Source: Sulfurisphaera ohwakuensis
GTDB lineage: Archaea > Thermoproteota > Thermoprotei_A > Sulfolobales > Sulfolobaceae
DNA length: 64,000 nucleotides
Assembly (NCBI RefSeq): GCF_009729055.1
Contig: NZ_CP045484.1
Span: forward strand, 1-64,000
Reading direction: 5' to 3'
The position numbers and the translations under genes were made by a program. The notes beneath the pieces were generated by a model that ran no database searches, was not told where the DNA came from, and worked only from the letters and a program-made list of their open reading frames with translations. This document shows, piece after piece, positions 35,148 to 42,917 of the stretch (positions are counted from its first letter, which is position 1; the number at the start of each line of letters is the position of its first letter).

Positions 35148-35884
35148 GAGTTACTTCTTACATATACCTTATTTTTGCTTATTCAATTTATTTTTTGGGT
35201 TCGAGTACTTTAATATCTTTACTTATGTCCTTCATACAGATAGCCGTAAGTACGTTAACTACAATAGTATTCTTAATAATACTTCTACCTACTTATAAAT
35301 CTTATATATTTGTGGGCGGATCAATAGTCATGCTTCTACTCTCTTTAAAGAACTATCTATCAGATACAATAGGGTGGGATTTGAAAATGAACAAAAATTA
35401 TTTATTATTACTACCCATTAATAGATATTTAACGCCCTTCATAATAATGCTAGGTTTATCCATTTATTTTGTCATATTATACGTTCCGATCTATTTTATT
35501 CTAGCTTATTTCTTGAATTTATTAGTTTTAGCAATATATTTGTTATCAATGTTAGTATTAGTAAATGTAGTGTTAATGTCTACAATACTAGTTACTACAG
35601 TTGCACCTAAACGTTATTGGGAATGGTACTCTGTAATTCCCACAGAGATAATTATTGGTTTGATTTCGTACTTCTCAAATGCGCTAATACCTGCTAAAGG
35701 TAAAATTCTTGATCAAATAATAATTTACAACCCATTTTATTATATTATAGCCCTTATAAGACAAATATTGGGGTTAGAAGAACTTAATCTATTATATTTT
35801 CTCATATCTGCCGTGGTGATCTTAGCTTTAATATCAATAGCCATTATCGTATATGATAAGGCTGAGGGGGGCAGTTTTAGATGA
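35144..35884 (+). CDS. ABC-2-type permease subunit 1
   Basis: 246 residues, six predicted membrane helices, the ABC-2 layout. Starts in the ATGA overlap with the ATPase and ends in an ATGA overlap with the second permease. Together with the ATPase these make a heterodimeric exporter. Substrate presumably the product of the radical SAM enzyme, by context. Confidence 0.8.
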   Translation: MRVTSYIYLIFAYSIYFLGSSTLISLLMSFIQIAVSTLTTIVFLIILLPTYKSYIFVGGSIVMLLLSLKNYLSDTIGWDLKMNKNYLLLLPINRYLTPFIIMLGLSIYFVILYVPIYFILAYFLNLLVLAIYLLSMLVLVNVVLMSTILVTTVAPKRYWEWYSVIPTEIIIGLISYFSNALIPAKGKILDQIIIYNPFYYIIALIRQILGLEELNLLYFLISAVVILALISIAIIVYDKAEGGSFR

Positions 35885-36513
35885 TATTGTCGCGATATTT
35901 TTATATAATCCAGGCTAAAATTGTTGGAGATCTAAGATCTAAAGAGATACTATGGATAATATTACCCAACATTTTCATGGAATTATTTTTCCTATTTTTC
36001 GTAGGAGGAATTATAGGTAGTGCATACCAGTTTTATGTAGCTATTGGTACTACAGTCAACAATTACGTATCTATGTTGCTAAGTATATCGTATAATATAT
36101 TCTTGGACTACTTCTCTGACTCAAAACGTAATAGTTATGAGTTGTTACTTTCAAAAAGTAACATGGAATATGCGTTAGTGTTTAATATGCTTCCATCATA
36201 TTTAATATCAACTATTATTTCTATACCCTCTCTAATTTATATCGTATATTATGACGCATTGAGAATTGTGTACATGATGTTCATTAACCTACTCATTTAC
36301 TTGGTTTTCACTCCTTTCCTTGTGAGATTAGGGTTTCTCATAGACGATATAAAGAAAGTAATTATATTCAGAGTATTTAACCTTTACCTCACCAGATTAA
36401 ATATAGCAATAATCCCTTCCGGCAAGTTACTCACAATTATTCCCCTTACCCTCGCAGTTCCAATAATATACAATCCAGTTTCCATTTTAATACAATTATT
36501 GACTTATTTATAG
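35881..36513 (+). CDS. ABC-2-type permease subunit 2
   Basis: 210 residues with about five or six helices (IFMELFFLFFVGGIIGSAY, LLIYLVFTPFLVRLGF and others). Last gene of the radical SAM/ABC operon; an intergenic stretch and transposons follow. Confidence 0.78.
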   Translation: MILSRYFYIIQAKIVGDLRSKEILWIILPNIFMELFFLFFVGGIIGSAYQFYVAIGTTVNNYVSMLLSISYNIFLDYFSDSKRNSYELLLSKSNMEYALVFNMLPSYLISTIISIPSLIYIVYYDALRIVYMMFINLLIYLVFTPFLVRLGFLIDDIKKVIIFRVFNLYLTRLNIAIIPSGKLLTIIPLTLAVPIIYNPVSILIQLLTYL

Positions 36514-36663
36514 ATTAATAAATAATTAAGAAAACAATTGTTTAGAATGATAAGTAATACTTAACACAAATGCATTAAATTAACATCAGTATAGGAATTT
36601 CTTTTTACAAGTAAAAAATAAAAAATAAGTAAAATACATAGAAAATCTGAAGATTGAATTTTT

Positions 36664-36745
36664 GAACAAAAGTTTGTATAAGTGAGGGCAGACCTATTCA
36701 TATGAAATAGATTAACAGAACGAGACGGGGGAAGACCAATAGGGG
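36664..36745 (+). pseudogene. 5' fragment of an element gene (ribbon-helix-helix type), cut by an IS
   Basis: The promoter repeat AAAAGTTTGTATAAGTGAGGG is followed by ATG at 36703, then a TAG after two codons and a basic stretch (INRTRRGKTNRG). The rest of a ribbon-helix-helix gene continues at 39066 after the IS1-like element. Frame continuity is not perfect. Confidence 0.35.
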
Positions 36746-36773
36746 GTGTTCTCAAACAGTCATGAAATTCGAT

Positions 36774-37924
36774 TAGCATTTTACGTCTTTCTCCTTCTCT
36801 TAAAAAGTTTCTTAATCCCGCCCAAAGATTGATAAATACTTTTTATCACCCTTGCTATCCTCTTGGCACCCAAATACAAACCAAGAGAGTACTTAAACAA
36901 GAGTACCAAGAGTAAGGAGAGAGCCTTAAGGGTTATAAACCCCTTATTCCTAACCCAGGTGAGGAAAGAACCTTTCTCCAATCCCAAGGCTTTAAGCTCC
37001 CTAATCAAAACCTCAATATCCCAACGATTCTCCCACGCAGTTATGAGATCCTCAGCAGTATCATTAACGTTGGTAGAGAAGAAGTACCTCCTTCCAAAAC
37101 CCTTATAATCATCTATTACAAGTAATTTTATGGGAATACCTAAATACTCAACTAGGTATTCCCCCTCGGGGAACTCGCCAACTGGCACAAGCCTACCACC
37201 CTCGGTGACCCGTGAGTTGGCCTTGAGTTCCCCGACGGTATCATCCAAGAGAGTTTTAGAATTAACATACCAAGAATCAAAAACCTTGCATACAACATTA
37301 AACTCCTCCTCGAGAATTGGCAATGTTTCCAAGTATTCTTGTATCTTTGTCTTGAACTCAACCTCCTCTCCCCTCTCCCTTAATATCTCAACAACCTTTT
37401 GTGGTATGTAGGGTATTATTGTTACTATGTAGGTTTCGTTTGTTTTCAAGTCTTTTATTGCTATTATGAGTAGTTGTATTGTTGGTTCGTATCTTTTGTG
37501 TTCTCTGCAGTAAAAGACTTGTGCTCCGTTTCTTGATACTGGTAGTGCTCTTGCGTGTTGTTTGTGATCATGTGTGTCGTCTATTATTAGTTGTACTGGG
37601 TGGTCTTGTACTATCTCTTTTACTATTTTGGTCAGGTTTGTGTTTGCTAGTTTGTTAAGGTTTTTTAGTACTGTCTCGTAGTCCATGCCCGTTGCTTGGG
37701 CTATTTCTGTTGCTGTTCCACCCATTACTCCTCCAAGTACTAGTTTTGCTAGTGTGTCTTTTCTCAAGCTAGTCAAGGCGGTGAATATTTGTTGGAGTGC
37801 TTCTTGTAGTGCATTGTAATACGCTTGGATTAGTGAGTTTGTATTCATCCGATATTTTGTTTGGTTAATTTTTAAAAAGTTTTCAAGGTGCCCTTAAACT
37901 GCAAGGATTTTCCTATAAATGCTA
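36774..37924 (-). mobile_element. ISC1217-like insertion sequence, copy B (complete)
   Basis: 1151 bp with ends TAGCATTTTA...TATAAATGCTA (short inverted repeats) and a 6-bp target duplication TTCGAT at 36768-36773 and 37925-37930. Inserted into the left end of the IS1-like element. Confidence 0.85.
36781..37848 (-). CDS. DDE transposase, ISC1217-like (copy B)
   Basis: 355 residues, differing by only a few residues from copy A at 17821-18888 (for example KRRRKT in place of KRRKKT at the end, SLIQAYY in place of SLLQAYY at the start). Same catalytic segments: IIDDTHDHK, KVFDSWYVNSK, RWDIEVLIRELKALG. Intact. Confidence 0.88.
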   Translation of the reverse strand: MNTNSLIQAYYNALQEALQQIFTALTSLRKDTLAKLVLGGVMGGTATEIAQATGMDYETVLKNLNKLANTNLTKIVKEIVQDHPVQLIIDDTHDHKQHARALPVSRNGAQVFYCREHKRYEPTIQLLIIAIKDLKTNETYIVTIIPYIPQKVVEILRERGEEVEFKTKIQEYLETLPILEEEFNVVCKVFDSWYVNSKTLLDDTVGELKANSRVTEGGRLVPVGEFPEGEYLVEYLGIPIKLLVIDDYKGFGRRYFFSTNVNDTAEDLITAWENRWDIEVLIRELKALGLEKGSFLTWVRNKGFITLKALSLLLVLLFKYSLGLYLGAKRIARVIKSIYQSLGGIKKLFKRRRKT

Positions 37925-38036
37925 TTCGATAAGTATTTGTAAAATTATTAGAGTAACGTAAGAATTGTTACCATAATGTTATTTGCTAAAGAGGTCTAGA
38001 AGTGTAAGGGCAAACATTATTCTAGAAAACATTTAT

Positions 38037-38094
38037 GTGCAAGGGTTACGAGGCTTATGTGGAGGTCACGAGATGGACCTCGTAACCCTTGCAC
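38037..38094 (+). promoter_or_regulatory. Hairpin around the transposase start site
   Basis: GTGCAAGGGTTACGAGG (38037-38053) pairs perfectly with CCTCGTAACCCTTGCAC (38078-38094). The 24-base loop holds GGAGGT (38061-38066) and the ATG at 38073. A 17-bp stem presenting the ribosome-binding site and start codon could limit or time transposase translation. Confidence 0.6.
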
Positions 38095-39023
38095 AATTAA
38101 TACTTCTGCTTTTAAGGAATTTAAACCTTAAGCCGAGAAAATACAGGCTAGAAGACCTTGCCTACGCAATAGCAGCGTATCTACTTGGAGTACAAGTCAC
38201 CAGGCTAGGGATACCACCATCAACACTATATTATTACACTAAAAAACTAGGGGTAAAGAGGAGGAGGGAAGAAAGACCACAATGCGCATCATGTAAATCA
38301 AACAAAGTAATAAAGAACGGCTCATTTAAAGGAAAAACAAAATACAAGTGCAAAACTTGCGGAAAAACATTTTACCAAGCATATAACCACAAGATGAGTA
38401 AAGAACAAAAGGAGAGGATATTGAAAGAGTACTTGAATAGGATGAGCATGAGAGCAATAGCAAAGGTCGAAGGGAAACCGCTAACCACAATATACAGCTT
38501 TATAAGGAGAAAAGGGATAGAAGCCTATGTTCACCTAATAGTACTACGAGAACAACTAAAGGCCTTCACGGCAAAATTCACGGTAATTGATGAGAGTTGG
38601 AGTTACTTGAGGGCTAGGCGTGGCCCAAAGAGGATAGACTTGTGGATATGGAACGCTTTGGTAGATGGTGTACCACTTTCCATTACCGGTAATAGGGACC
38701 ATAGGACTTTCAACTACCTCTTGAATTCCCTACCTAAGAGTGAAGTGTATTATACCGATGGTTACCCAGTTTACCAAGTACTTAACAACCATATTGCGGG
38801 CAAGGAGTACACTTACACAGTGGAGAGCCACAATTCCTACTGTAGGGCCCACTTAGCTAGGTTAGCAAGGGATACGAGGGCTGTAAGTAGGAGTGAGGCC
38901 ATGGTTAACTATAGTCTTGCTTTGTTGTACGTCATGTATCCCGTAGTTTATTCAAGGGAAAAGACCCCCTTGAACGAGGCTTACTTGAAGGGGATAGAGA
39001 ATATTAGAAACAAGCTGATATAA
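38073..39023 (+). CDS. IS1-family-like transposase (InsA/InsB-type fusion)
   Basis: 316 residues from ATG 38073, which has a GGAGGT ribosome-binding site 7 bases upstream; a longer TTG start at 37983 is in frame but would run through the hairpin. Zinc ribbon CASCKSNKVIKNGSF...YKCKTCGKTF (~70-100), a helix-turn-helix (SMRAIAKVEGKPLTTIYSFI), then the DDE-type catalytic part (FTVIDESWSYL, YYTDGYPVYQ, ESHNSYCRAHLARLAR) as in IS1 InsB. Confidence 0.82.
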   Translation: MDLVTLAQLILLLLRNLNLKPRKYRLEDLAYAIAAYLLGVQVTRLGIPPSTLYYYTKKLGVKRRREERPQCASCKSNKVIKNGSFKGKTKYKCKTCGKTFYQAYNHKMSKEQKERILKEYLNRMSMRAIAKVEGKPLTTIYSFIRRKGIEAYVHLIVLREQLKAFTAKFTVIDESWSYLRARRGPKRIDLWIWNALVDGVPLSITGNRDHRTFNYLLNSLPKSEVYYTDGYPVYQVLNNHIAGKEYTYTVESHNSYCRAHLARLARDTRAVSRSEAMVNYSLALLYVMYPVVYSREKTPLNEAYLKGIENIRNKLI

Positions 39024-39065
39024 TATTACAAATATTTTTCGAATTTCATGACTGTTTGAGAACAC

Positions 39066-39227
39066 TCCCAGTTAGATCTGTATTGCATAAATAATCGTAA
39101 AGAACGTAGTGTAGTAATTAGGGAGGCTATAATATTCTACTTAAATTGCAGAAAGGGTAGGGTTTACAGACTAAATTCCATTGAAGAGAATTATCAGAAT
39201 AGGGAAATTAGGGTGCAGGAGCTATGA
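39066..39227 (+). pseudogene. 3' fragment of a ribbon-helix-helix (CopG-like) gene
   Basis: Immediately after the IS1-like element an open frame reads QLDLYCINNRKERSVVIREA, IIFYLNCRKGRVYRLNS and ends EIRVQEL at TGA 39225-39227. The DLYCINN...ERSVVIREAI pattern is the two-helix part of a CopG/Arc-type fold. The stop overlaps the next ATG (ATGA), so this was the first gene of the operon that follows. Confidence 0.6.
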
Positions 39228-39472
39228 TAGACATTTCAGAGTTGAAAAGGAAAGTTTACGAGTACAATTCTAAGATAAGAGGTTACGGCGTATATTTGAA
39301 GCCTTACCATATTGTATACAAGAACGGCAAAAAGTACATCTACATAGGGAGGTACTGGTATAAGTTAGAAAGAAAGAACGGTAAGCAAAAATGGATATAC
39401 TTAGGAAAAGAAAAACCCTTGCCCAACTTACCAGATCCTCCAGAATTACCTGAGGTAAGTAAAAATGATTAA
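39224..39472 (+). CDS. Small basic plasmid-type protein (82 residues)
   Basis: Very rich in Lys and Tyr (KPYHIVYKNGKKYIYIGRYW, RKNGKQKWIYLGKEK) with repeated YIYIG/WIYLG strands, ending in a Pro-rich tail (LPNLPDPPELPEV). Resembles small DNA-binding-like proteins on Sulfolobales plasmids and viruses. Overlaps both neighbours by a few bases, part of a five-gene operon. Confidence 0.6.
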   Translation: MIDISELKRKVYEYNSKIRGYGVYLKPYHIVYKNGKKYIYIGRYWYKLERKNGKQKWIYLGKEKPLPNLPDPPELPEVSKND

Positions 39473-39698
39473 TGTCCCAGATTGGGTAATTGAAGTGTTG
39501 GAGGAAACTGATTGTGAGTACTGTGGGGCAGAAATAGTTTACGCTAGAACAAAGAAAGGAATAGGAGTGTTTGACGCCAGAACGTGGAAACCTCACCGCC
39601 TAACCTGTCCTTACTCACCACAGTGGTCTAAAAAAGTAGGCAGAAGGGAAATGAAGCAAACTCATTTAGAAGATTTTGGGATTCTGAGGGATGAATAA
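39465..39698 (+). CDS. Small zinc-binding-like protein (77 residues)
   Basis: CEYCGAEIVYARTKKGIGVF, WKPHRLTCPYSPQWSK: a CxxC and HxxxxC pair that could form one zinc site. The tail ends MKQTHLEDFGILRDE. Overlaps the preceding gene by 8 bases and the following one by a single base (stop/start TAATG). Function unknown. Confidence 0.6.
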   Translation: MINVPDWVIEVLEETDCEYCGAEIVYARTKKGIGVFDARTWKPHRLTCPYSPQWSKKVGRREMKQTHLEDFGILRDE

Positions 39699-39889
39699 TG
39701 AAGTTCTATTTTGCTGATGATGGGAATAAGGTATACATACTTGATAGGAAAGGCAACGGTATTATTGTAGATAAGGTAGACTTCGAAAAGGTTAAAACGA
39801 AGATAAAAAACTGTCTTAACATAAACGATGCGGACGCTATAGTACTGACAATGACTTACTTTATACTGAATCGAGGTGGGAAGGAATGA
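39698..39889 (+). CDS. Small protein (63 residues) in the element operon
   Basis: KFYFADDGNKVYILDRKGNG, then a helical second half. Starts in an overlap with the preceding stop and ends in an ATGA overlap with the next gene. No family recognised; conserved coupling argues that it is real. Confidence 0.55.
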   Translation: MKFYFADDGNKVYILDRKGNGIIVDKVDFEKVKTKIKNCLNINDADAIVLTMTYFILNRGGKE

Positions 39890-40161
39890 CAGTTGATCAA
39901 ATTATCGAGGAAAACAGAGAGCTGCAGCTACAGTATACTAAAGCATTAAACACTATTGCTACTTTAGAAAGAAAAGTAGTAAAACTTCAAAAAGAGAATG
40001 TAATGTTGAAAGAACAAAACAAAAAGCTTCAGAAGCAAAATAATATTCTAATGAGAGCTATAGAGATTGCTATTCAAATCAGAGACTATAACGCTCAAAC
40101 TAGGCATTTGAAAAAAGTTCTGGAGAAAATAAGGGAAGAAACTGGGGAGTTTAAGGGGTGA
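39886..40161 (+). CDS. Coiled-coil protein (91 residues)
   Basis: Heptad pattern over residues ~20-65 (LERKVVKLQKENVMLKEQNK, LQKQNNILMRAIEIAI) predicts a long coiled coil. Overlaps the preceding gene by 4 bases. Similar small coiled-coil proteins occur in Sulfolobales plasmids and fuselloviruses; role unknown. Confidence 0.6.
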   Translation: MTVDQIIEENRELQLQYTKALNTIATLERKVVKLQKENVMLKEQNKKLQKQNNILMRAIEIAIQIRDYNAQTRHLKKVLEKIREETGEFKG

Positions 40162-40165
40162 GAAG

Positions 40166-40447
40166 ATGGAGATCCAGCAATTGTTAATTCCGAAAGTGAC
40201 TGTTTCCAAAATGAGGAAGAAGAACGGCCATATATATTACGTCTATATCCCTCAGTCCTATACGGAATATATACAATATAAAAAGTGGAATATAATTGCA
40301 GTACTAAACGGTAAGGAAATTCCTCTAGGTCCGAGGAGCCCATTTAAACATGGTAATAATCTAATCGTTACTCTCCCATTAGCCTACAAGGACTTATGGG
40401 AGTCACTTTTAGGTAAGGAAATAGACTTAATCTTTTTGAGGATCTAA
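40166..40447 (+). CDS. AbrB-like/unknown beta-rich protein (93 residues)
   Basis: Strand-rich: IPKVTVSKMRKKNGHIYYVY, IPQSYTEYIQYKKWNIIAVL, GKEIPLGP and NNLIVTLPLAYKDLWESLLG. Has the look of a SpoVT/AbrB-type swapped-hairpin DNA-binding protein, not certain. Last gene of the operon; its final 21 bases overlap the convergent integrase gene. Confidence 0.55.
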   Translation: MEIQQLLIPKVTVSKMRKKNGHIYYVYIPQSYTEYIQYKKWNIIAVLNGKEIPLGPRSPFKHGNNLIVTLPLAYKDLWESLLGKEIDLIFLRI

Positions 40448-41692
40448 AAGCCTAGGCGCATATTTATCGTAAATCTGTTGTAATTCTATATCCGAAATTA
40501 CGAAGTAATGGTTCTGTAAGATTTTGAACTGCTCTGGGGGAGCTCTCCCCTGGAGCAAATTAATGATCATAGGGCTTACTCCTTGCTTCAACATGTAAGA
40601 AGCCCAGAAACTCCTTATATCATAAAGTCTGAACTCTTTGCCTAGTACTTTCTTCATTGCCTGCTTTATCGAATATCTTATATCCTGGAGTTGGAATGGG
40701 AACAACTTGCTCTTCCATTTTTCGACGTCCTGTCCTATCCCCCTAACCGCAGGCTCATATCTTTTTATAAATTCTTCTCTATAGAGTAAATAGACGTCCT
40801 TCAGATATTCTGTAGTTTTCGGATGAATAAAGGAAATGTACGCTCTTTTCGTTTCATTCTCTTTAAGCAGCTTGATTACTCTGTGCTCTAAGTCCATTTG
40901 CCCTATAGTTATGCTGTAAACTTCCCCTGTCCTCAACCCCGTTTCACATAATAATAAGAAATAAGCCTTAGCCCCCTGGTGTTCTATCGCGTCAAATATT
41001 TTCTTTAAAGTTTCTATATTAAGGTTTTCTGGTCTATGTTTGTACTTTCCCTTAGGTACTGTAAACGAGGAGTAAAGTAAGTGCGCTAACCCAGGGTTTT
41101 TCTCCTTGACAACCGTCTTTATAAACAGTTTTAATGAGTTTGCCATATGTCTTGCAATATTAGGGCTATCTGCTTCTATTAATATTTCCCTAATTCCGTC
41201 AGGCGACAGTTCATAGCTCAGTTCAGATAGAACTCTCTTCAGATATCTCATGCGCATATCCTTAGTACTTTTAGACTTATTGTTTAGTAACGTTTCGAAT
41301 TTCTTTACATCTTCCTCACTTACAATATACGTGTTTGTAGTTGTCCTTAAGTAGTCCCCCATATACTGGTAAAGCAGTGTTAGGAAGAAGTTTCTGAAGC
41401 CCTCATCTTTTAGTGCTTTCACTATTACGCTCATTGCAGTGGTAGGGTCGACATCTACAGTCTTCAATCCATAAAGTGCATCGCTCAGTTCTTCAACACT
41501 GAGCATCTCTGCAGTTGTGCTTATTATCTCATCTGGAACTTTCTTTACTTTGCCTGCAACATACCTGTATAAAGTACTTCTGTCAATTCCTAACTTCTGT
41601 GCAACGTAGCTTAACCCGTATTTCTCCACTGCTTTCTTCAATATTCGGATTTTTTGCTCACTATCGAGTTTATTTACGTCAATCTTTACCAT
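40427..41692 (-). CDS. Tyrosine recombinase (integrase) of the integrated element
   Basis: 421 residues from ATG 41692; upstream in-frame ATGs (to 41776) would add an unlikely N-terminus and run into the attachment repeat. N-terminal helix-turn-helix (VAQKLGIDRSTLYRYVAGK), then the catalytic domain: Arg in ETGLRTGEVYSITIG, Lys region NETKRAYISF, YDIRSFWASYML (box II, Tyr in place of His of HxxR) and nucleophile Tyr in LQNHYFVIS. Not partitioned, so of the pNOB8 rather than SSV type. It lies ~75 bases from the attachment repeat and tRNA-Glu. Confidence 0.88.
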   Translation of the reverse strand: MVKIDVNKLDSEQKIRILKKAVEKYGLSYVAQKLGIDRSTLYRYVAGKVKKVPDEIISTTAEMLSVEELSDALYGLKTVDVDPTTAMSVIVKALKDEGFRNFFLTLLYQYMGDYLRTTTNTYIVSEEDVKKFETLLNNKSKSTKDMRMRYLKRVLSELSYELSPDGIREILIEADSPNIARHMANSLKLFIKTVVKEKNPGLAHLLYSSFTVPKGKYKHRPENLNIETLKKIFDAIEHQGAKAYFLLLCETGLRTGEVYSITIGQMDLEHRVIKLLKENETKRAYISFIHPKTTEYLKDVYLLYREEFIKRYEPAVRGIGQDVEKWKSKLFPFQLQDIRYSIKQAMKKVLGKEFRLYDIRSFWASYMLKQGVSPMIINLLQGRAPPEQFKILQNHYFVISDIELQQIYDKYAPRLLDPQKD

Positions 41693-41767
41693 AATCTCAC
41701 ATTCTATTATTAAATGGTGAGGGTGTTGCAAAAATATCCTTCGCTGTTGCAAATCCCTTATATCTAT

Positions 41768-41849
41768 AGAGAACATAACTCTCTTTCAATTTTAGGAAAA
41801 ATTAGTGCCGCGGCCGGGATTTGAACCCGGGTCACGGGCTCGAAAGGCC
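41768..41849 (-). repeat. Right attachment repeat (tRNA-Glu 3' half)
   Basis: Matches 22887-22968 with a few substitutions. Contains the functional 3' half of tRNA-Glu plus ~38 bases downstream. Marks the right end of the ~18.9-kb integrated element. Confidence 0.85.
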
Positions 41850-41896
41850 CGCATACTTTCGGCGCAGCGTGCTTGACCGGGCTATACTACCGCGGC
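41806..41896 (-). tRNA. tRNA-Glu (anticodon TTC) with a non-canonical D-arm intron
   Basis: Acceptor GCCGCGG/CCGCGGC with discriminator A; anticodon stem CGGGC/GCCCG encloses CTTTCGA, giving TTC (Glu). Removing a 16-nt insert (GCACGCTGCGCCGAAA, ~41857-41872) from the 3' side of the D-arm restores a 75-nt cloverleaf with D-stem GTAT/GTAT-type pairing. The tRNA is intact and is the integration target of the adjacent element. Confidence 0.9.
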
Positions 41897-41961
41897 GTCT
41901 CGTAGTAAAAATAAGATGTAGGTAATATTTAAGATTAACTAATAAAAGGAGAAAAATGGTT

Positions 41962-42276
<315 letters not shown>

Positions 42277-42338
42277 TCAAATCCCCAATTACTAAATTGC
42301 AATGCTTTAAAATATTTTAATCCCCTAATATATTCGGG

Positions 42339-42917
42339 ATGTTACTTCACGTTACTTTAAAAACTCCTATTGAAGATTGGATTTCTATAAATGATATCTA
42401 TACCACTTCTGTTACTATTTTGGATATAAGACCAGACTCTTCTTCATATAGAGTTTTAATCGAGTATAAGGGAAAAGATAATGAAAAGTTTCTTTCATCT
42501 TTTACAAAAGTTTCGAAAAATAGTTATTTAGGTACTCTACAAGTTAATTCGAAAATAATTTCTATTCTTTCAAAATATACTATTATGCAAGGAAATGTGG
42601 TACCAGATTCTATAATTTGGACTGTTATAGTTGATGGTTACCAGGAGCTTAAAAGGTTATTGAAAGAATTTGTAGATAATAAAATCGATGTTAAGGTTCT
42701 GAAGGTTGTCAAGGCCAAGTCTGATGCTACAATAACTGCAAGACAAGAGCAGATTATAAAAATTGCCTTAGAGGCTGGTTATTTTGATTTTCCAAGGAGG
42801 ATAACGTTAAATCAGTTAGCTGAAAAATTAAACATAAGTTCTTCTACGTTGGCTGAGATATTAAGAAGAGCTGAAAAGAATATTATTGAGGCTTACTTTA
42901 AGGAGAGAGGCTTATGA
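42339..42917 (+). CDS. Bacterio-opsin activator-like HTH protein
   Basis: 192 residues: an N-terminal ~130-residue sensor-like domain and a C-terminal HTH_10 domain (TARQEQIIKIALEAGYFDFP, then ITLNQLAEKLNISSSTLAEI, RRAEKNIIEAY). HTH_10 proteins regulate transcription in archaea. It overlaps the following aminotransferase gene by 4 bases (ATGA), suggesting that it regulates that operon. Confidence 0.85.
   Translation: MLLHVTLKTPIEDWISINDIYTTSVTILDIRPDSSSYRVLIEYKGKDNEKFLSSFTKVSKNSYLGTLQVNSKIISILSKYTIMQGNVVPDSIIWTVIVDGYQELKRLLKEFVDNKIDVKVLKVVKAKSDATITARQEQIIKIALEAGYFDFPRRITLNQLAEKLNISSSTLAEILRRAEKNIIEAYFKERGL

Larger units (their letters stand above)
36746..39065 (+). mobile_element. IS1-like element carrying a nested ISC1217-like copy
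   Basis: The first 27 bases (GTGTTCTCAAACAGTCATGA...) are an exact inverted match to the last 27 (39039-39065), and similarity continues to ~40 bases. Without the nested element it is ~1160 bp. It encodes the transposase at 38073-39023. The ISC1217-like element sits just inside its left end. Confidence 0.85.

Noticed and set aside
36781-39065. Composite transposon formed by two ISs carrying cargo
   Set aside because: The inverted repeats and the 6-bp duplication show nesting of one IS in another, not a composite unit.
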